Assembly (NCBI RefSeq): GCF_900497805.2
Contig: NW_020945064.1
Span: 2,567,807 to 2,631,806 of the forward strand
Length of the DNA stretch: 64,000 nucleotides
Source: Vombatus ursinus
Lineage: Eukaryota > Chordata > Mammalia > Diprotodontia > Vombatidae
Direction: 5' to 3'
Shown here piece after piece: positions 1-10,879 of the stretch; within the stretch, counting starts at the first letter, position 1, and each line of letters starts with the position of its first letter. The position numbers and the translations under genes are program-made. Below the pieces are notes generated by a model. It ran no database searches, was not told where the DNA came from, and saw only the letters and a list, made by a program, of their open reading frames with translations.

Positions 1-412
1 ATGTCATAAAAAATAGGGAAAAAAATGAGTTCCAAAAAACCTTGCAAGACACAGTGCAGAGTGAATTTATCAGAACTAGAAGAACAACTTACACAATAAT
101 AACATTGTAAAGAAAAACAACTTTCAAAGATTTGATTCTGACCAATGTAATGACCAACCATGATCCCAGAGGACCATTGAGCTCTACAACCCATCTCCTG
201 ACAAAAAAGTAATGGACTCCATGTACAGAATGAAACATACATTTTTGTACATGGCCAATATGGTAATTTGTTTTGTTTGACTATGCATATTTGTTACTAG
301 GATTTTGGGTTTTTTTCTTTTAAATTGGGGGTGAGTGGGAAAGAAAGAAGATAAATGCTTGTTAATGGGAAAAATAAATAAATTTAAGAAAAGAAAAGGG
401 AAAAAAAGAAAT
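1..412 (+). mobile_element. L1 LINE, 3' end fragment
   Basis: This matches the 3' untranslated region of marsupial L1. It has the 'gaccaaccatgatcccagag' segment, a 'catggccaatatgg' segment, a G-rich stretch and a final 'ataaatgcttgttaatggg' followed by A-rich sequence. The left part is cut by the window edge. No coding part of ORF2 remains. The same 3' end recurs at 1860-2200 and 9541-10115. Confidence 0.75.
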
Positions 413-654
413 CTTACTTCTGGCTCCATTTCTCAAATGAAACTGTTCTCTCCAAAGTTACCAATGTTCTCTTAAATGCCAAATCTGATAAGCTTTTCTC
501 AATCTTCCTTTTTTTAACCTCTCTGTAGAATTTGAAATTGTTGACCTGCCTCTCCTCCTAGGTGTTCTCTCTCTTTCCCTATGCCTTTTCCTCCTAAACC
601 TTTTTGAAACTGACCAAATGACTCCATGAGGCAACAAAGATATTAAAATAAAGT

Positions 655-2205
655 CAAAAGGCTGAAAAAAATAGAAAAAAATGTAAAATATCTCATAACA
701 AAAACAACAGACCTGGAAAACAAATTAAAGACCCCAAAAGTAGGAATCATTGGACTTCTTGCATGCTAGGACCAAAAAAAGCGCCTAGACATCATATTTC
801 AAAAAATCTAAAAAGAAGATCTCTTAGAACCAGATGACAAAGTGAAAGTAGAAGGAGTCCACCAGTTACTTCCTAGAAGAAATCCCAAAATGAAAACTCC
901 CAGGAACATTATAGCCAAAATCAAAAGTTTCCAGGTTTAAAGAAAATGCTACAGGTAGCCAGGAAAAAAAGAATGCAAGTACTGAGGAGCTACAATCAGG
1001 ATCACACACAATTTAGCAGCCACGACTATAAAGGAGCAAAAAACTTGGAATGAAATATTCCAGAAGGCAAAGGATATGGGATTACAGCCAAGAATAACTT
1101 ACCCAGCAAAACTGAGCATAATGCTACAGGGGGAAAATGGACCTTTAATAAAATAGAGGACTTCCAAGCATTCCTGATGAAAAGTCCAGATCTACATAAA
1201 AACTTTAAAGTTCAAACATGTGAGTGAAGAGAAAGATAAAATGAATGAACAATTACAATGAATTAAACAAGGATAACTTGCTTATAGTCTGATATGAGGA
1301 GATAATACATGTGTTCCCTCTGACAGGGGTCATAGAGTTTCATTAGACAGAGTTTAGGAATGGTTCTGTTATATCTTCATCTTATGAGAAGACGGGTGGG
1401 GGAGGGAAAGTTAGGAAAAATTATCTCACATAATCAGGGTGTAAAAGCAGATTTCTATACAAACTAGGAAAAGAGATTAGGAGGAACAACTGGCATGTCA
1501 ACCCCGCTCTTCTGAACTGGTCACAGAATGAAAAAATACACATACACACACAGAGTTGGGTACAAAACCACATTTCACTCAACAGGGAAATAGGAGGGAA
1601 AGGGGAGAAGGAGGAGGGGAAATGAGAGGGAAGGTAGATTAAGACAAGGATTAATCCTAAGCAAAACAAATTCTAAAGATGTACAAAAATAGTTACAGCT
1701 GTTTTTGAGGGGGCAAAGAATAGGAATCTGATGGGGTGCACATAAAGTGAGGAATGAATTAACAAGTTATGGTATATAGATATGGTGGAAAACTATTGTG
1801 CCATAATACATGAGGGAAGCAGAGAGTTCAGAGGAACATAGGAAGATTTGTATAACTGGTGCAGAGTAAAATGAACAGAACCAGAACAATTTATATAATG
1901 GCAACAACATGGTAAGGGCAAACAACTTTGATAGAATTAGGAATTCTGATCAATGTAATGATCCAATTCCAGAGGACTCATGATGAAATGTGTCACCTAC
2001 CTCCTGATAGAGAGAAGTCTCTATCCACAGTGCATAATGAGATATACGCTTTTAAGCCAAGGTCAACGTGGAAATTTGTTTTGATTGACCACACATGTCT
2101 GTAATGTGTTTTTTTCCTTTATTCTCAGTTAGAAGGTATAGAGTGGGAAGGTGTTGGGGCAAATTTTTGTTCATTAAAACAAATAAAATATAATTTTTAA
2201 AGCAA
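655..2205 (+). mobile_element. HAL1-like element (L1 ORF1 followed by L1 3' end)
   Basis: At 890-1190 the sequence resembles the C-terminal domain of L1 ORF1. In broken frames one can read an RGAT-like stretch, a 'QPRI-YPAKLS' motif and a 'DFQAFLMK' motif. About 550 bases later, at 1765-2200, comes the last part of L1 ORF2 and the L1 3' untranslated region. Almost all of ORF2, including the reverse transcriptase, is missing between them. This is the layout of half-L1 (HAL1) elements, although a later deletion in an ordinary L1 would look the same. It has many stops and is not functional. Confidence 0.65.
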
Positions 2206-2299
2206 ATAAAAAAGAGTGATGGACAGCCTGCGTGCTCCATTAGCATCCCCAAAATGTCCAAAGGAATGACTCTAACATGTTAAGTTAGCTCACAACTAT

Positions 2300-2605
2300 C
2301 CTTTGTGAGAGGCAGCTAAATGGTGCAGTGGAGAAAACACTGGGCCTTGAGTCAAGAAGACCTGAGTTCAAATATGGCCTCAGATACCTACTAGCTATGT
2401 GACCCTGGGCAAGTCACTTAACCTCTATCTGCCTCAGTTTCCTCAGTAATAAGGTAATAAGGTCTTAATAACTGGAAGAGCCATAACAGAGAGTAGGTTC
2501 CTTCCTCCTAGGGTTCTTGTGAGGATCAAATGAGATAATGTATGAGATAAAGCACATAGGGCAGTATCTGGCACATAGTAGGTGCTTAATAAATGCTTGA
2601 AAGTT
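2300..2605 (+). mobile_element. CORE-SINE with L2-like tail
   Basis: It has a tRNA-like head ('cagctaaatggtgcagtgg'), then the CORE/MIR-type middle ('gtgaccctgggcaagtcact', 'cctcagtttcctcag'). It ends in an L2-like tail ('ggcacatagtaggtgcttaa', 'taaatgcttga'). The order on the plus strand is head, core, tail. The copy is near full length. Confidence 0.85.
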
Positions 2606-3021
2606 TCCCTCATTTGTTTCCACAAGGAGAGCATGAAAGATTTGGTTGAATACTTTGCTATATTCTGGGTGTAAAGGTCACAGCAAGGGTAAAGAACATA
2701 TAGGGAAAGAATAAGGAAGTGAGAGGGCAGTAGGACGAGATATTCGAGTCAGAGAGGGGAATTTAGCATCACAATCTGAGAGGCAGAAGTTTCAAGTGAT
2801 GCCGAGGGTAACTTCTATGATGGGACATGGAGTCGGGGAGGAGATAAAGATCATATTGTAAGATCTGAGCATTTAGGTTAACTGTGAGGACAGGTGAAAG
2901 ATAATCAGAAACAGGTTTCATGAAGTTCCCAGGATTACAAGAGGGGGAGAGGTAGAGAAAAACTATGAACCAAGCACCAAATCACAGAATACTTGAATTG
3001 GAAGAGATGTCAGATGGCTCT
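2606..3021. other. Mostly unassigned sequence
   Basis: There is no open frame of note and no repeat I can name for most of this stretch. 2975-3012 resembles the reversed L3/MIR3 tail ('cacagaatacttgaattgga'). Confidence 0.5.
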
Positions 3022-3029
3022 ATCTACAA

Positions 3030-3244
3030 TAGAGGTTTGTTCTTGGGATCCCTTTATACTCTTAAAAACTACTGGGGACCCCTTCTTGCAAAGGGCTTTT
3101 GTTTTGGTGGGTTATATCTATTGATATTTCCCATATTTGAAATTTAAACATCTTAGTATTATAAAAATAGTTTTGACCTTCTAGACCCCCTGAAAAGGTC
3201 TCAAATACCTTCAGGAACCCCAGTATCACAATTTGAAACTACTA
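3030..3244. mobile_element. Short non-autonomous hAT DNA transposon
   Basis: The ends are degenerate inverted repeats: left 'tagaggtttgttcttggga', right (reverse complement) 'tagtagtttcaaattgtga'. They are flanked by an 8-bp target duplication, 'atctacaa' at 3022-3029 and 'atgtacaa' at 3245-3252 (7 of 8 match). The interior ('gggttatatctattgatatt') resembles an old mammalian hAT fossil. At 215 bp it cannot encode a transposase. Confidence 0.65.
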
Positions 3245-3252
3245 ATGTACAA

Positions 3253-4035
3253 CATTATCCATTCTACCAGCTAAATAACATGATTTAAAAAAAAGAAAGA
3301 AAGAAATGAGATTAATCTGTTTTCCAGTCCATTTCAGCCAATTTAAGGAGACTTAGGGGCCTTTTTATAGAAGCAGCAGACCAGCCAGTAAGCCAGTAAT
3401 GATAAAACAATGGACTTTTATTACTGGTATATTTTAACTCACATAAATGAAGGCTTGAAACTTAAGGGGACACCAGGGAAAAGAGGAACAGAAGGGGAGG
3501 CAGGGGCAGTGGGAACAGATATAATTAACCAGAGTAGGTGCGATGGTCTTTGGGTCATGGCAGAAGAAGAAAGAAAGTTCAATTATAATCCCAGAGAGAG
3601 GCTTCCCCTGGTCTTGCTGTATCCATCTTAAGCACTTCAGGTCCTTTTCCTAATCCCATTGTGGGAGATAACTGGAATCTCATCTCCTGCATGAAGGCTA
3701 TCCTGACCAACTCCCCACACCAGAGTTGAGAGCCAACATCTTCAAGATAAGGACAGCCAGTAATCTGCCGTGTCTTTGCAAATAAACTATGGCAAAGCCA
3801 TATCAGGGAAACAATACAGGACTATGGGTATTCTAGGGAAAAACAGGATCTCACCAAGGCACATCTGATTGGTTTCCTACTTTTGATACCACAGGTTGGA
3901 AACCACTAATTAATGAGGTTGCATGGGTCACCAAAGTTCCTATATGGAAGGTTCTAAGCCTAGAAGATTCCAGAAAAGGGTAAGGATACCACGTAGGATT
4001 GCTAGAGGTTGAGGAATGAATAGAAGGCAAAATTT
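3253..4035. other. Unassigned sequence
   Basis: No gene is recognised. It contains an A-rich GAAA run at 3286-3306. A single hAT-like terminal sequence at 3876-3908 ('ccacaggttggaaaccacta') has no partner that I could find. An open frame at 3410-3631 has no recognisable protein. Confidence 0.5.
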
Positions 4036-4280
4036 GGGAAGATAGTGTAGAGGATAGAGTGGCTGCCCTGGAGTCAGAAGGACCTAAGTTCAAATCAGGC
4101 CTTAGATACTTACTAGCTGTGTGACCTTGGACAAGTCACTTAACCCTGTTTGCCTCAGTTTCCTCGTTTGTAAAATGAGCTAGAGGAAGAAATGGCAATT
4201 CTTTCCAGTATTTTTGCCAAGAAACCCCCAAAATGGGGGCACAAAGAGTCAAACATGACTGAAACAACTGAATGACAAAG
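4036..4280 (+). mobile_element. Mar-1 CORE-SINE (RTE/BovB-like tail)
   Basis: It has the CORE middle ('tagctgtgtgaccttggaca', 'cctcagtttcctcg'). The Mar-1 tail follows ('gccaagaaacccccaaaatg' and 'catgactgaaacaactgaat'). Its head is diverged. Confidence 0.85.
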
Positions 4281-4304
4281 CTACCAACCCATATACCTGT
4301 TTCT

Positions 4305-4540
4305 GGGACAGATAGATGGTGCAGTGGACAGAGCGTTGGCCTTGGATTCAGGAAGACTCATCTTCATGAGTTCAAATCTGACCTCAGACACTTACTAATT
4401 GTGTGACCCTGACTTAATTCCTCATCTATAAAATGAGGTAGAGAAGGAAATATCAAACCACTATAGTATCTTTGCCAAGAAAACTCCAAATGGGGTTCCA
4501 AAGAGTTGGACATGATGAAAAATGACTGAACTGACGAGCC
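4305..4540 (+). mobile_element. Mar-1 CORE-SINE (second copy, same orientation)
   Basis: This lies about 25 bases after the previous Mar-1 in the same direction. The head is 'gatagatggtgcagtggaca', with a gap in the core after 'gtgtgaccctga', and the tail reads 'gccaagaaaactccaaatgg'. The two copies form an imperfect direct repeat of about 240 bp. Confidence 0.85.
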
Positions 4541-4975
4541 TATATCCCTCTGAGCTCTCTCCCAAATTTTAGCTTCTGTGACTTTTTTGCTTGGTTCATA
4601 GTTTTTCTCTATCCAAGAAATAGACATGTTTTTGATCTTGTTTTTTCCCTAGACTGCCATATTGAGAATGTTCAATTGAGCCATGCTGGCTCCTGGTGAT
4701 CACTGAGGCCTTTCTTAACTGCTTACAAATCATCCCTTTAATCATATGGGCTAGAAAATTTCCACAAAACAAAGTCAAACTCACTAGTCTCTAGTTTGCA
4801 GGCATTATAAAGTCAAGGCTATGAACTCAACCACTGTATCTCTTGCTATAATATCTGAATGTTGAATCAATAATTTACATCATAAAATATATTATTTACA
4901 TATCAAAATTGGACCCTATTTTTAGTGTCCTCTCCCATTTTCAATAGATAACAGTGGCTTTTACTTTCCTGAGGG
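4541..4975. other. Unassigned AT-rich sequence
   Basis: I see no gene, RNA or repeat that I can name here. Confidence 0.5.
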
Positions 4976-5191
4976 AGCATTGGTGAAAAGACAAGAGTTC
5001 CCTCAACTTACTTTCTCTACATCTCAAAACTTCCTAACATCTTCATCGAATCTCATCTCTCTCCCTTCCAGATCAAAGAAAGAAATGTCCCTCCCCCTGG
5101 CTAAGGCTATCATTCTATCTAGCATGGACCTGGAGTCTGTGTCTTCTTACATCCTTCAGAATCCTGATCCATCAGTCACCTCCCCCACATA

Positions 5192-5193
<2 letters not shown>

Positions 5194-5231
<38 letters not shown>
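5194..5231. repeat. (CA)n microsatellite
   Basis: An almost uninterrupted CA run of about 19 units lies inside the L2 copy. Confidence 0.98.
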
Positions 5232-5232
<1 letters not shown>

Positions 5233-5547
5233 CTTTCTCTCATTTACAATTTCTCCCACACCAGTAAAAAAAAATTTTCTTAATTCTGCCATCTCCTTTA
5301 GCTACAGCCCTATCCTATCCTTTCCATTGCCAGACCTCCAGAAAGCACAGCCTTCATTCATTGCTCTGCCTTCTTTAAGCATTTATTCATTTTTCAGTGC
5401 CCAGTAATCTGGCTTCCATTGTGACCACTTTGCAGATTTGCTTTCTCAATGCTCAATGGTGACCTCTTAATTGCCAAATTGAATGGCATTATCTCAGTGC
5501 TCATCTTCTTTTACCTCGCTATGCCACCCACCCCCTCTCTTTTCTAT

Positions 5548-5620
5548 AGGATGTCCTAAAAATCTTAGTGCACTTTAAAACCACAAGTTTTAAACCACAC
5601 TAAGACTTTTGGGACACCCC
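5548..5620. mobile_element. Palindromic mariner-like MITE
   Basis: Two 34-bp arms (5548-5581 and 5587-5620) are inverted copies with 7 mismatches around a 5-base loop 'cacaa'. The arms read 'ggatgtcctaaaaatcttag' on the left and, reversed, 'ggggtgtcccaaaagtctta'. The GGGTGTCCCAAAAGTCTTA-type end is typical of Tc1/mariner elements. The left flank has TA; the right flank has AA, probably a decayed TA. It sits inside L2. Confidence 0.75.
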
Positions 5621-6364
5621 AAACCTGTTGTATTTCTGCCTGCCTTACCAGTTTTGCACTGTTTTCTCTGATAATTCTTCTTTCCAAATTCCCTCTAAAT
5701 ATTAGATAGTCCTCACGACTCTGTCTTTGTTTCCTTCCCCTTCGCTTACCATGTGTTCTCCTTTGGCAATCTCATCTTCTCCCACGGCTTCCAATATCAC
5801 TTCCATGTAGATCTTCAACCTAAATACCCCTATGCAAATGACTCCCAAATCTTTATTCACGACCTCTCATCTCAGGTCTAGAACCTCACTTATAATTACC
5901 TGCTGGATAATTTCCAAAAGATTATTCATCCCATCAGCACTTGTGACTCAACATCACCTTCTCCCAAAAAAAACTTCTTGTCTTCCCGACTTCCTTGTTG
6001 CTATTTATGGCACCATAATATTCTCAGTTGTCCACTGTTGTGACCTTGAGGTCACTGCTGATTCTTCTTTCTCCTTCACCCAGGTATAGAGTCAATAATC
6101 AAATCCAACCATTTGAACCTCTTCAAGACCTTTTGTGTCTGTCCCTTCCTTTCCATTCCCACCACATCTACCCTAGCTAAGGACCTATCATAAAGATTGC
6201 TACAATATACTCCTACCTGGTCTCCTTTTATTTAGTAGGAAATACAAAGCTATGGGATATTTTTGAGCAACAGCAGAGGGATGTGATAAGACTTTTGCAT
6301 TACAAAGACTAATCCTATACCTATGATTAAGATGAATTATAGGCTGCATAAACTGAAGACAGTT

Positions 6365-6525
6365 TATGAAGAACTCTTTGTTGTATAAATGAAGAAACTG
6401 AGGCCCAGGGAAGATGAGTGACTTTTCCATAGTCCCACAGGATACTAAACATCAGAGGCAGTACTTAAACCCAGGCTCCCTGGTTCCAGAGCCAGAATCC
6501 TTTCCCTTATTCCATTGCTGTCTCC
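6365..6525 (-). mobile_element. MIR SINE
   Basis: It reads as the reverse complement of the MIR core: 'gaagaaactgaggcccaggg', then 'ttaaacccaggctccctggt', ending near 'cttattccattgctg'. Confidence 0.8.
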
Positions 6526-6848
6526 AAATTAAATTGAACTGTGTTAAAGAATCTACATTTCTTCGCTAGGTCATGTTTAAATGTAATGAAGTATCACTGA
6601 AGTCACCTGACTTAAGTATTTGTTGTTTTGCAAAGAACCCAACTGGTTCTGCAAAGGTTCAGTAGAAGAAATGAGGTTCCCCAGGACCCCCCAGTAGTTA
6701 GGACATGAACAGTGGATGGTTCGTGGATGGAAAGGAGCTGTCCCACTGAAGGGAATCCTTGAGATCATTGAATTGAAGCAATGAAAAGAGCATTTAGACA
6801 TCGAGTCAGTGGACATGATATCGAGTACAGGGAGCTATTTAGTACCTT
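6526..6848. other. Unassigned sequence
   Basis: An open frame at 6577-6816 on the minus strand resembles no known protein. No repeat is recognised. Confidence 0.5.
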
Positions 6849-7110
6849 GTGAAGCAGCAAGATGGCACAGTAGATAGAGTGGGCCTTGAATCAGGAAGAT
6901 CTGGGTTCAAATACAGCCTCAGACACTTACTGGCTGTGTGACTAAAAATAGCTGTGTGAGACTTCCTGCCTCAGTTTCCTCAACTGTAAAGTGAGGATAA
7001 TAATAGCGCCTACCTCCCAAGGTTTTTGTGACGATCAAATGTCTGTAAAGCACTTAGCACAGTGCCTTGAAGTCACTTAGCCTTTATAAACTTTAGTTTC
7101 TTCGTCTGTA
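6849..7110 (+). mobile_element. CORE-SINE with L2-like tail
   Basis: The head is 'agatggcacagtagatagag', the core has 'cttactggctgtgtgact' and 'cctcagtttcctcaactgta', and the tail is 'gtaaagcacttagcacagtg'. A short local repeat of 'tagctgtgtga' lies within the core. Confidence 0.82.
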
Positions 7111-8456
7111 GTGGGGCAGGGAGGAGTTTGACTCTCCTTTGTAAATCTGTGATCCTATATAAATAATTTCAAATTCACACCCTGGACACAATGACATAGA
7201 TTAATCAAAGTCTACAACTCTGGAATGGACTGGGTTTCAATGAGAGACAGAATCTCATAACTTTGCTTTAACATTCAAAAAGAAGATAGTTGGAGGGGGC
7301 AGGATATGGAGAAAAGAGGAGGCTGCCCCCAAACATAGCTGAGGAATGATCAACTAGGGACAAAGCCAAATGATTTCCCAGAAATAAGACTCCAAAGGCA
7401 TCTAAATTTGATTTGTACTATGGTTGTATAAAGGTATTGGAACAAATTTTGTGTTAAAACAATGAACTAAATCCATTTTCAAGGCCTAGGCTTTATTTGT
7501 CAAATTATGCCATGGAGTAAAAGTTTAGTGCCAGTGACACAGAAACAGAGGGTGCACGTGAGAAACATGGTTAGAAAATCCTAGGTGGCTCCGCTGCAGG
7601 GTCATAATTAAATTTTATAAATTAGCAATAAGAAAGAAAAAGCATTATGTTCAGAAAAGATGCCCAATAACTGTTCAGGTTGGACTCAGTCCTTGAAATT
7701 TCTCATGGTGGTCTAAACAATGTACTGTTGTAATACCTCAATTAACCAAGCCTTGGGGAACAAGGCTTCTTCATAATGAAGTCTGCCATGTTAAAAAGAC
7801 AAAACAAGGAAACTTCATAAATCATAGGAAGCAGAGCTCTTTATGTTTGTAGTTACCTGTGACAAAAATACTTGCACATGATTTCCATGCACTTTGGCCT
7901 TATCAGAGCTCTAAGTAGCCAGGGTAACTGGGGCTTTGTCTCAGGGTGCTAACATTCAAGGGGGTATTTCGTTGTGTCCATATGTTGGCTTATGATCTTA
8001 CTCCCTTGCCTGGCCCTGGAATACCTACTCCCCCCAAGGACTCTATGGAGGTGGTGTCTCTCTCCTAGAACCTGCTTTCCCCCATTATTCTTTCCTCTCC
8101 ATCCCATACACACTCACACATATAACCATATATGTAACTGTGCACCCCTACATGCACACAACATACATATTCACTCTTCAGTAAACTCCTCTCTCTCATG
8201 CTTGTCTTCCAGGGTTTGGATGATCATTGGCCAGCAGCCATGACAGGGGGATAGGTGACCCCCCTTTTCCAGGGCAACTTTAGCCAGAATGGACTCTGTT
8301 CCCTACCTCCCCAAATGAATTCATACCAGGCACCTGTATTCCTAATTACAACTCTGCACCCTTACAAAGATTTGCAGAATGTACCTTGGGCAAAAATTAG
8401 GGTCCCTGGGAAATTTGTCTTCTTTGTTCCAAGCTTTCCCCATGTTGTCCCTCATT
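7111..8456. other. Unassigned, apparently unique sequence
   Basis: I recognise no gene, RNA or common repeat in these 1.3 kb. 8099-8175 is rich in CA/TA words. Open frames at 7974-8243 and 8255-8458 lack recognisable protein motifs. Confidence 0.5.
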
Positions 8457-8470
8457 AGAGACTCCTTCTC

Positions 8471-8620
8471 AGGGTCAGCTAGGTGGCACAGTGGATAGAG
8501 TACCGGCCCTGGATTCAGGAGGACTTGAGTTCAAATCCGGCCTCAGACACATGACACTTATTAGCTGTGTGACCCTGGGCAAGTCACTTAACCCCATTGC
8601 CTAACCAAAGGAAAAAAAAA
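8471..8620 (+). mobile_element. Poly-A-tailed SINE (Mar-1-type head) with target duplication
   Basis: It has a complete head and core ('cagctaggtggcacagtgga', 'gtgaccctgggcaagtcact'). It ends directly in 'accccattgcctaaccaaag' and a run of A, with no RTE or L2 tail, as expected if L1 moved it. The flanks carry a 12-bp duplication: 'agactccttctc' (8459-8470) and 'agactccttttc' (8621-8632), one mismatch. It is among the better preserved insertions in the window. Confidence 0.9.
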
Positions 8621-8837
8621 AGACTCCTTTTCTCTACTTTCAGTATCTAGTACCCTTCCACTTCTTTTACCCCTTTCCCCTTTTAAAAATGGAAAAGCAA
8701 TATATTCGACATCTATTGACAGATGTGGGCCCCTTCCACCCCAGTCAACTTATCTACATCTACACCATTTCTTTAGTAAATCCTTAATCATTGGTGAAGT
8801 TTTAATTACCTCCTCAAAGTACAAGGTGAACATTCTA

Positions 8838-9090
8838 AAACGGCTGAATGTATAATCAATAGAGCATTGTACTTGGAGTCAGGAAGACCTGAATTTGAAT
8901 CTGAGCTCAAGCACTTATTAGCTATGTGACCCTGGGCAAGTCATAACCTCTCTCAATCTCAGTTTCTTTATCTGTAAAATGAGGATAATAATAGCATCTA
9001 CTACACAGAGCTGTTGCAAGGATCAAATGAGAAAACATATATAAAGCTCTTTGCAAACCTCAAAGTGCTATATAAATGCTAGTGATTAGT
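8838..9090 (+). mobile_element. CORE-SINE with L2-like tail
   Basis: The core reads 'tgtgaccctgggcaagtcat' and 'tctgtaaaatgaggataata'. The tail reads 'aggatcaaatgagaaaacat' and 'caaagtgctatataaatgct'. The head is diverged. Confidence 0.85.
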
Positions 9091-9214
9091 ACTATGCAAA
9101 ATATTAAAATCCATATGATCAGTGCATAAGTAAAACATCTATAAGTGAGAGGGCCTTCAGTACCCTATCTAATTCTCAACTCATTAATAATTCTACTTGA
9201 AATTATTGCGTCTT

Positions 9215-9285
9215 TAGACTAAAGGAGACCTGGAGAGGTCATCTAGTCAATTTTCCCAACTGTAGGACTTGAAGCAATCTGAAAC
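9215..9285 (-). mobile_element. L3/MIR3 tail fragment
   Basis: It contains 'agacctggagaggtcatcta', the reverse complement of the L3-type tail shared by L3/CR1 and MIR3. Confidence 0.5.
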
Positions 9286-9424
9286 AAGCTATTATTGTGG
9301 GCAAAACTTTTACTATCAAAGGTTCTTACTGCCTCAAATCCATAAACTTAAAAAAAATCTGAGTCCTCTTCTTCTCTCTGCCCTACTCCCCCTTCCATCT
9401 GTGTCTGATCCCACCCCCACCAAT

Positions 9425-9540
9425 TTCATCACCTGAAATGGTACCTGAGCTGAGCCCTGAAGGAAGATAAGGATTTGGGGAGGCAAAGATGAGCAGGAAG
9501 TACACTCCAAGCATGGAGGACAATTTAGGTAAATACCTCA
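9425..9540 (-). mobile_element. L2 fragment
   Basis: It resembles L2 read backwards: 'gagctgagccctgaaggaag' and 'actccaagcatggaggaca'. Confidence 0.55.
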
Positions 9541-10115
9541 AAGAGATCAAAGAAAACAGAAAAGGTCTTATATGTCCAAAAATATTTATAGTAGTTCTTT
9601 TTGTAGTGGCAAAGCACTGAGAATTAAGGGGATGTCCATCAGTTAGGGAATGGCTGAACAAAATATGGCATATGAAAGTAATGGAATACTATTGGATTGT
9701 GAGACACAACAGTACATGGTTTCAGAGAAACCTGGGAAGACTTTTATGAATGGATGCAGAATGAAGGAAGCAACACTGGGAAAATGATTTATGATGTAAC
9801 ATCAACACTGTAAAAACAATTTTTGAGGGGACAAACATCTTTGAAAGACTTAAGATATCTGATCAACTCAATGATCAGCCATGATTCTAGAAGACTGATG
9901 ATGAAGCCAACTACCATCCATGTCTTGCTAGTGGACTAAATATGCCAAATGAGACACATTTTTTTTTAACATGGTCACTATGTGAATTTGTTTTGCTTGA
10001 GTAGGCACATTTTTACAAGGATTTTGATTTTTTTCTCTTCTTTTCTTTTCCAAATTGGAGGAAGGGAGAGCAGGAAGGAGAGAAAATAAATGCTTGTTAA
10101 ATGGGAAAAAAATTC
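9541..10115 (+). mobile_element. L1 LINE, 3' end
   Basis: It starts in the last part of ORF2 ('cagttagggaatggctgaac', 'taatggaatactattggatt'). It runs through the 3' untranslated region ('catgattctagaagactgat') to 'aaataaatgcttgttaaatg' and a short A run. The copy is 5' truncated and is younger than, or abuts, the L2 piece before it. Confidence 0.85.
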
Positions 10116-10725
10116 AAAGTTTAAAACATTTAGAAGCAGAACCAATATTTCAGGAGATAGAAGATAAAAGGGAGTAACAATCTACTTTTGCTTTCATTCT
10201 ACTCTCAGATCACATGGGAAAAGATTGTTGGAGAATGAGTAGGAGAAGAGAAGATTTGAGCCAATAAGAAAGTGAAGGAAATCATCTAATTGATTTGGAG
10301 GAGTTTGGATTAGTGAAATAGGCCAGAGATTAAATTTAAGGAGGAGAAATTTGGCCAAAGTTAGAAGAAATTGAAGAATATTTGAGAAAAATAATCTCTA
10401 GGCCCAGATAATCATCTCTATTTTCCTTTCAGGTTGTAAAAGAAGATCAAGAAGAATATTAAAAGATTAAGAAGGATTAGGGAGTAGAACCTGATGAGAA
10501 AGGCTCAAGAAGGATAAAGAGAAGTTAGTTGACAAGAGGAGGCAAGATAAGTAGGAAAAAGTAAATGGAAGGAAAGGGTGGTTAAGTAAATTGATAGAGT
10601 GGATTGATTGGGGGGGGGAGCAAATTGGTTGTAAAAAGTTTTAACTCTAAAATAAATGATTGGGTGTAAAAAGTTTTAATCAGATTAATAGGGTTAAATG
10701 TAAACACCAACAAGTAGTTTCAAGT
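10116..10725. other. Unassigned purine-rich sequence
   Basis: This is a long A/G-biased stretch with many 'gaagaa' words and no recognisable gene. A near duplicate, 'ggttgtaaaaagttttaact' and 'gggtgtaaaaagttttaatc', lies at 10627-10682. Confidence 0.5.
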
Positions 10726-10860
10726 CAAATCAAACCAACAATTATTTGTTAAGTGCCTACCATGTGCAAGGCATAGTGCCAAGCTCTGGAGACACAAAGA
10801 AAGGTCAAAATAGTCCCTGTCTTCAAGGAGCTTACAGTCTAATGCAAGAAACTAATGTTC
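10726..10860 (-). mobile_element. L2 3' end
   Basis: It is the reverse complement of the L2 3' end: 'gttaagtgcctaccatgtgc', 'ctctggagacacaaagaaag', 'caaggagcttacagtctaat'. Confidence 0.8.
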
Positions 10861-10879
10861 AAGAAACAAGGCTAAAGAT

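Larger units (their letters stand above)
4976..6245 (+). mobile_element. L2 LINE, long 5'-truncated copy
   Basis: Many C- and T-rich segments match the L2 ORF2 coding strand, for example 'atgactcccaaatctttatt', 'gatcttcaacctaaatac', 'gaggtcactgctgattcttc' and 'aatcaaatccaaccatttga'. The reading frame is broken throughout. It is interrupted by a CA repeat (5194-5231) and by a palindromic MITE (5548-5620), so both are younger than this copy. Confidence 0.7.

Noticed and set aside
3876-3908. hAT-like terminal sequence
   Set aside because: No matching opposite end or 8-bp duplication was found upstream.
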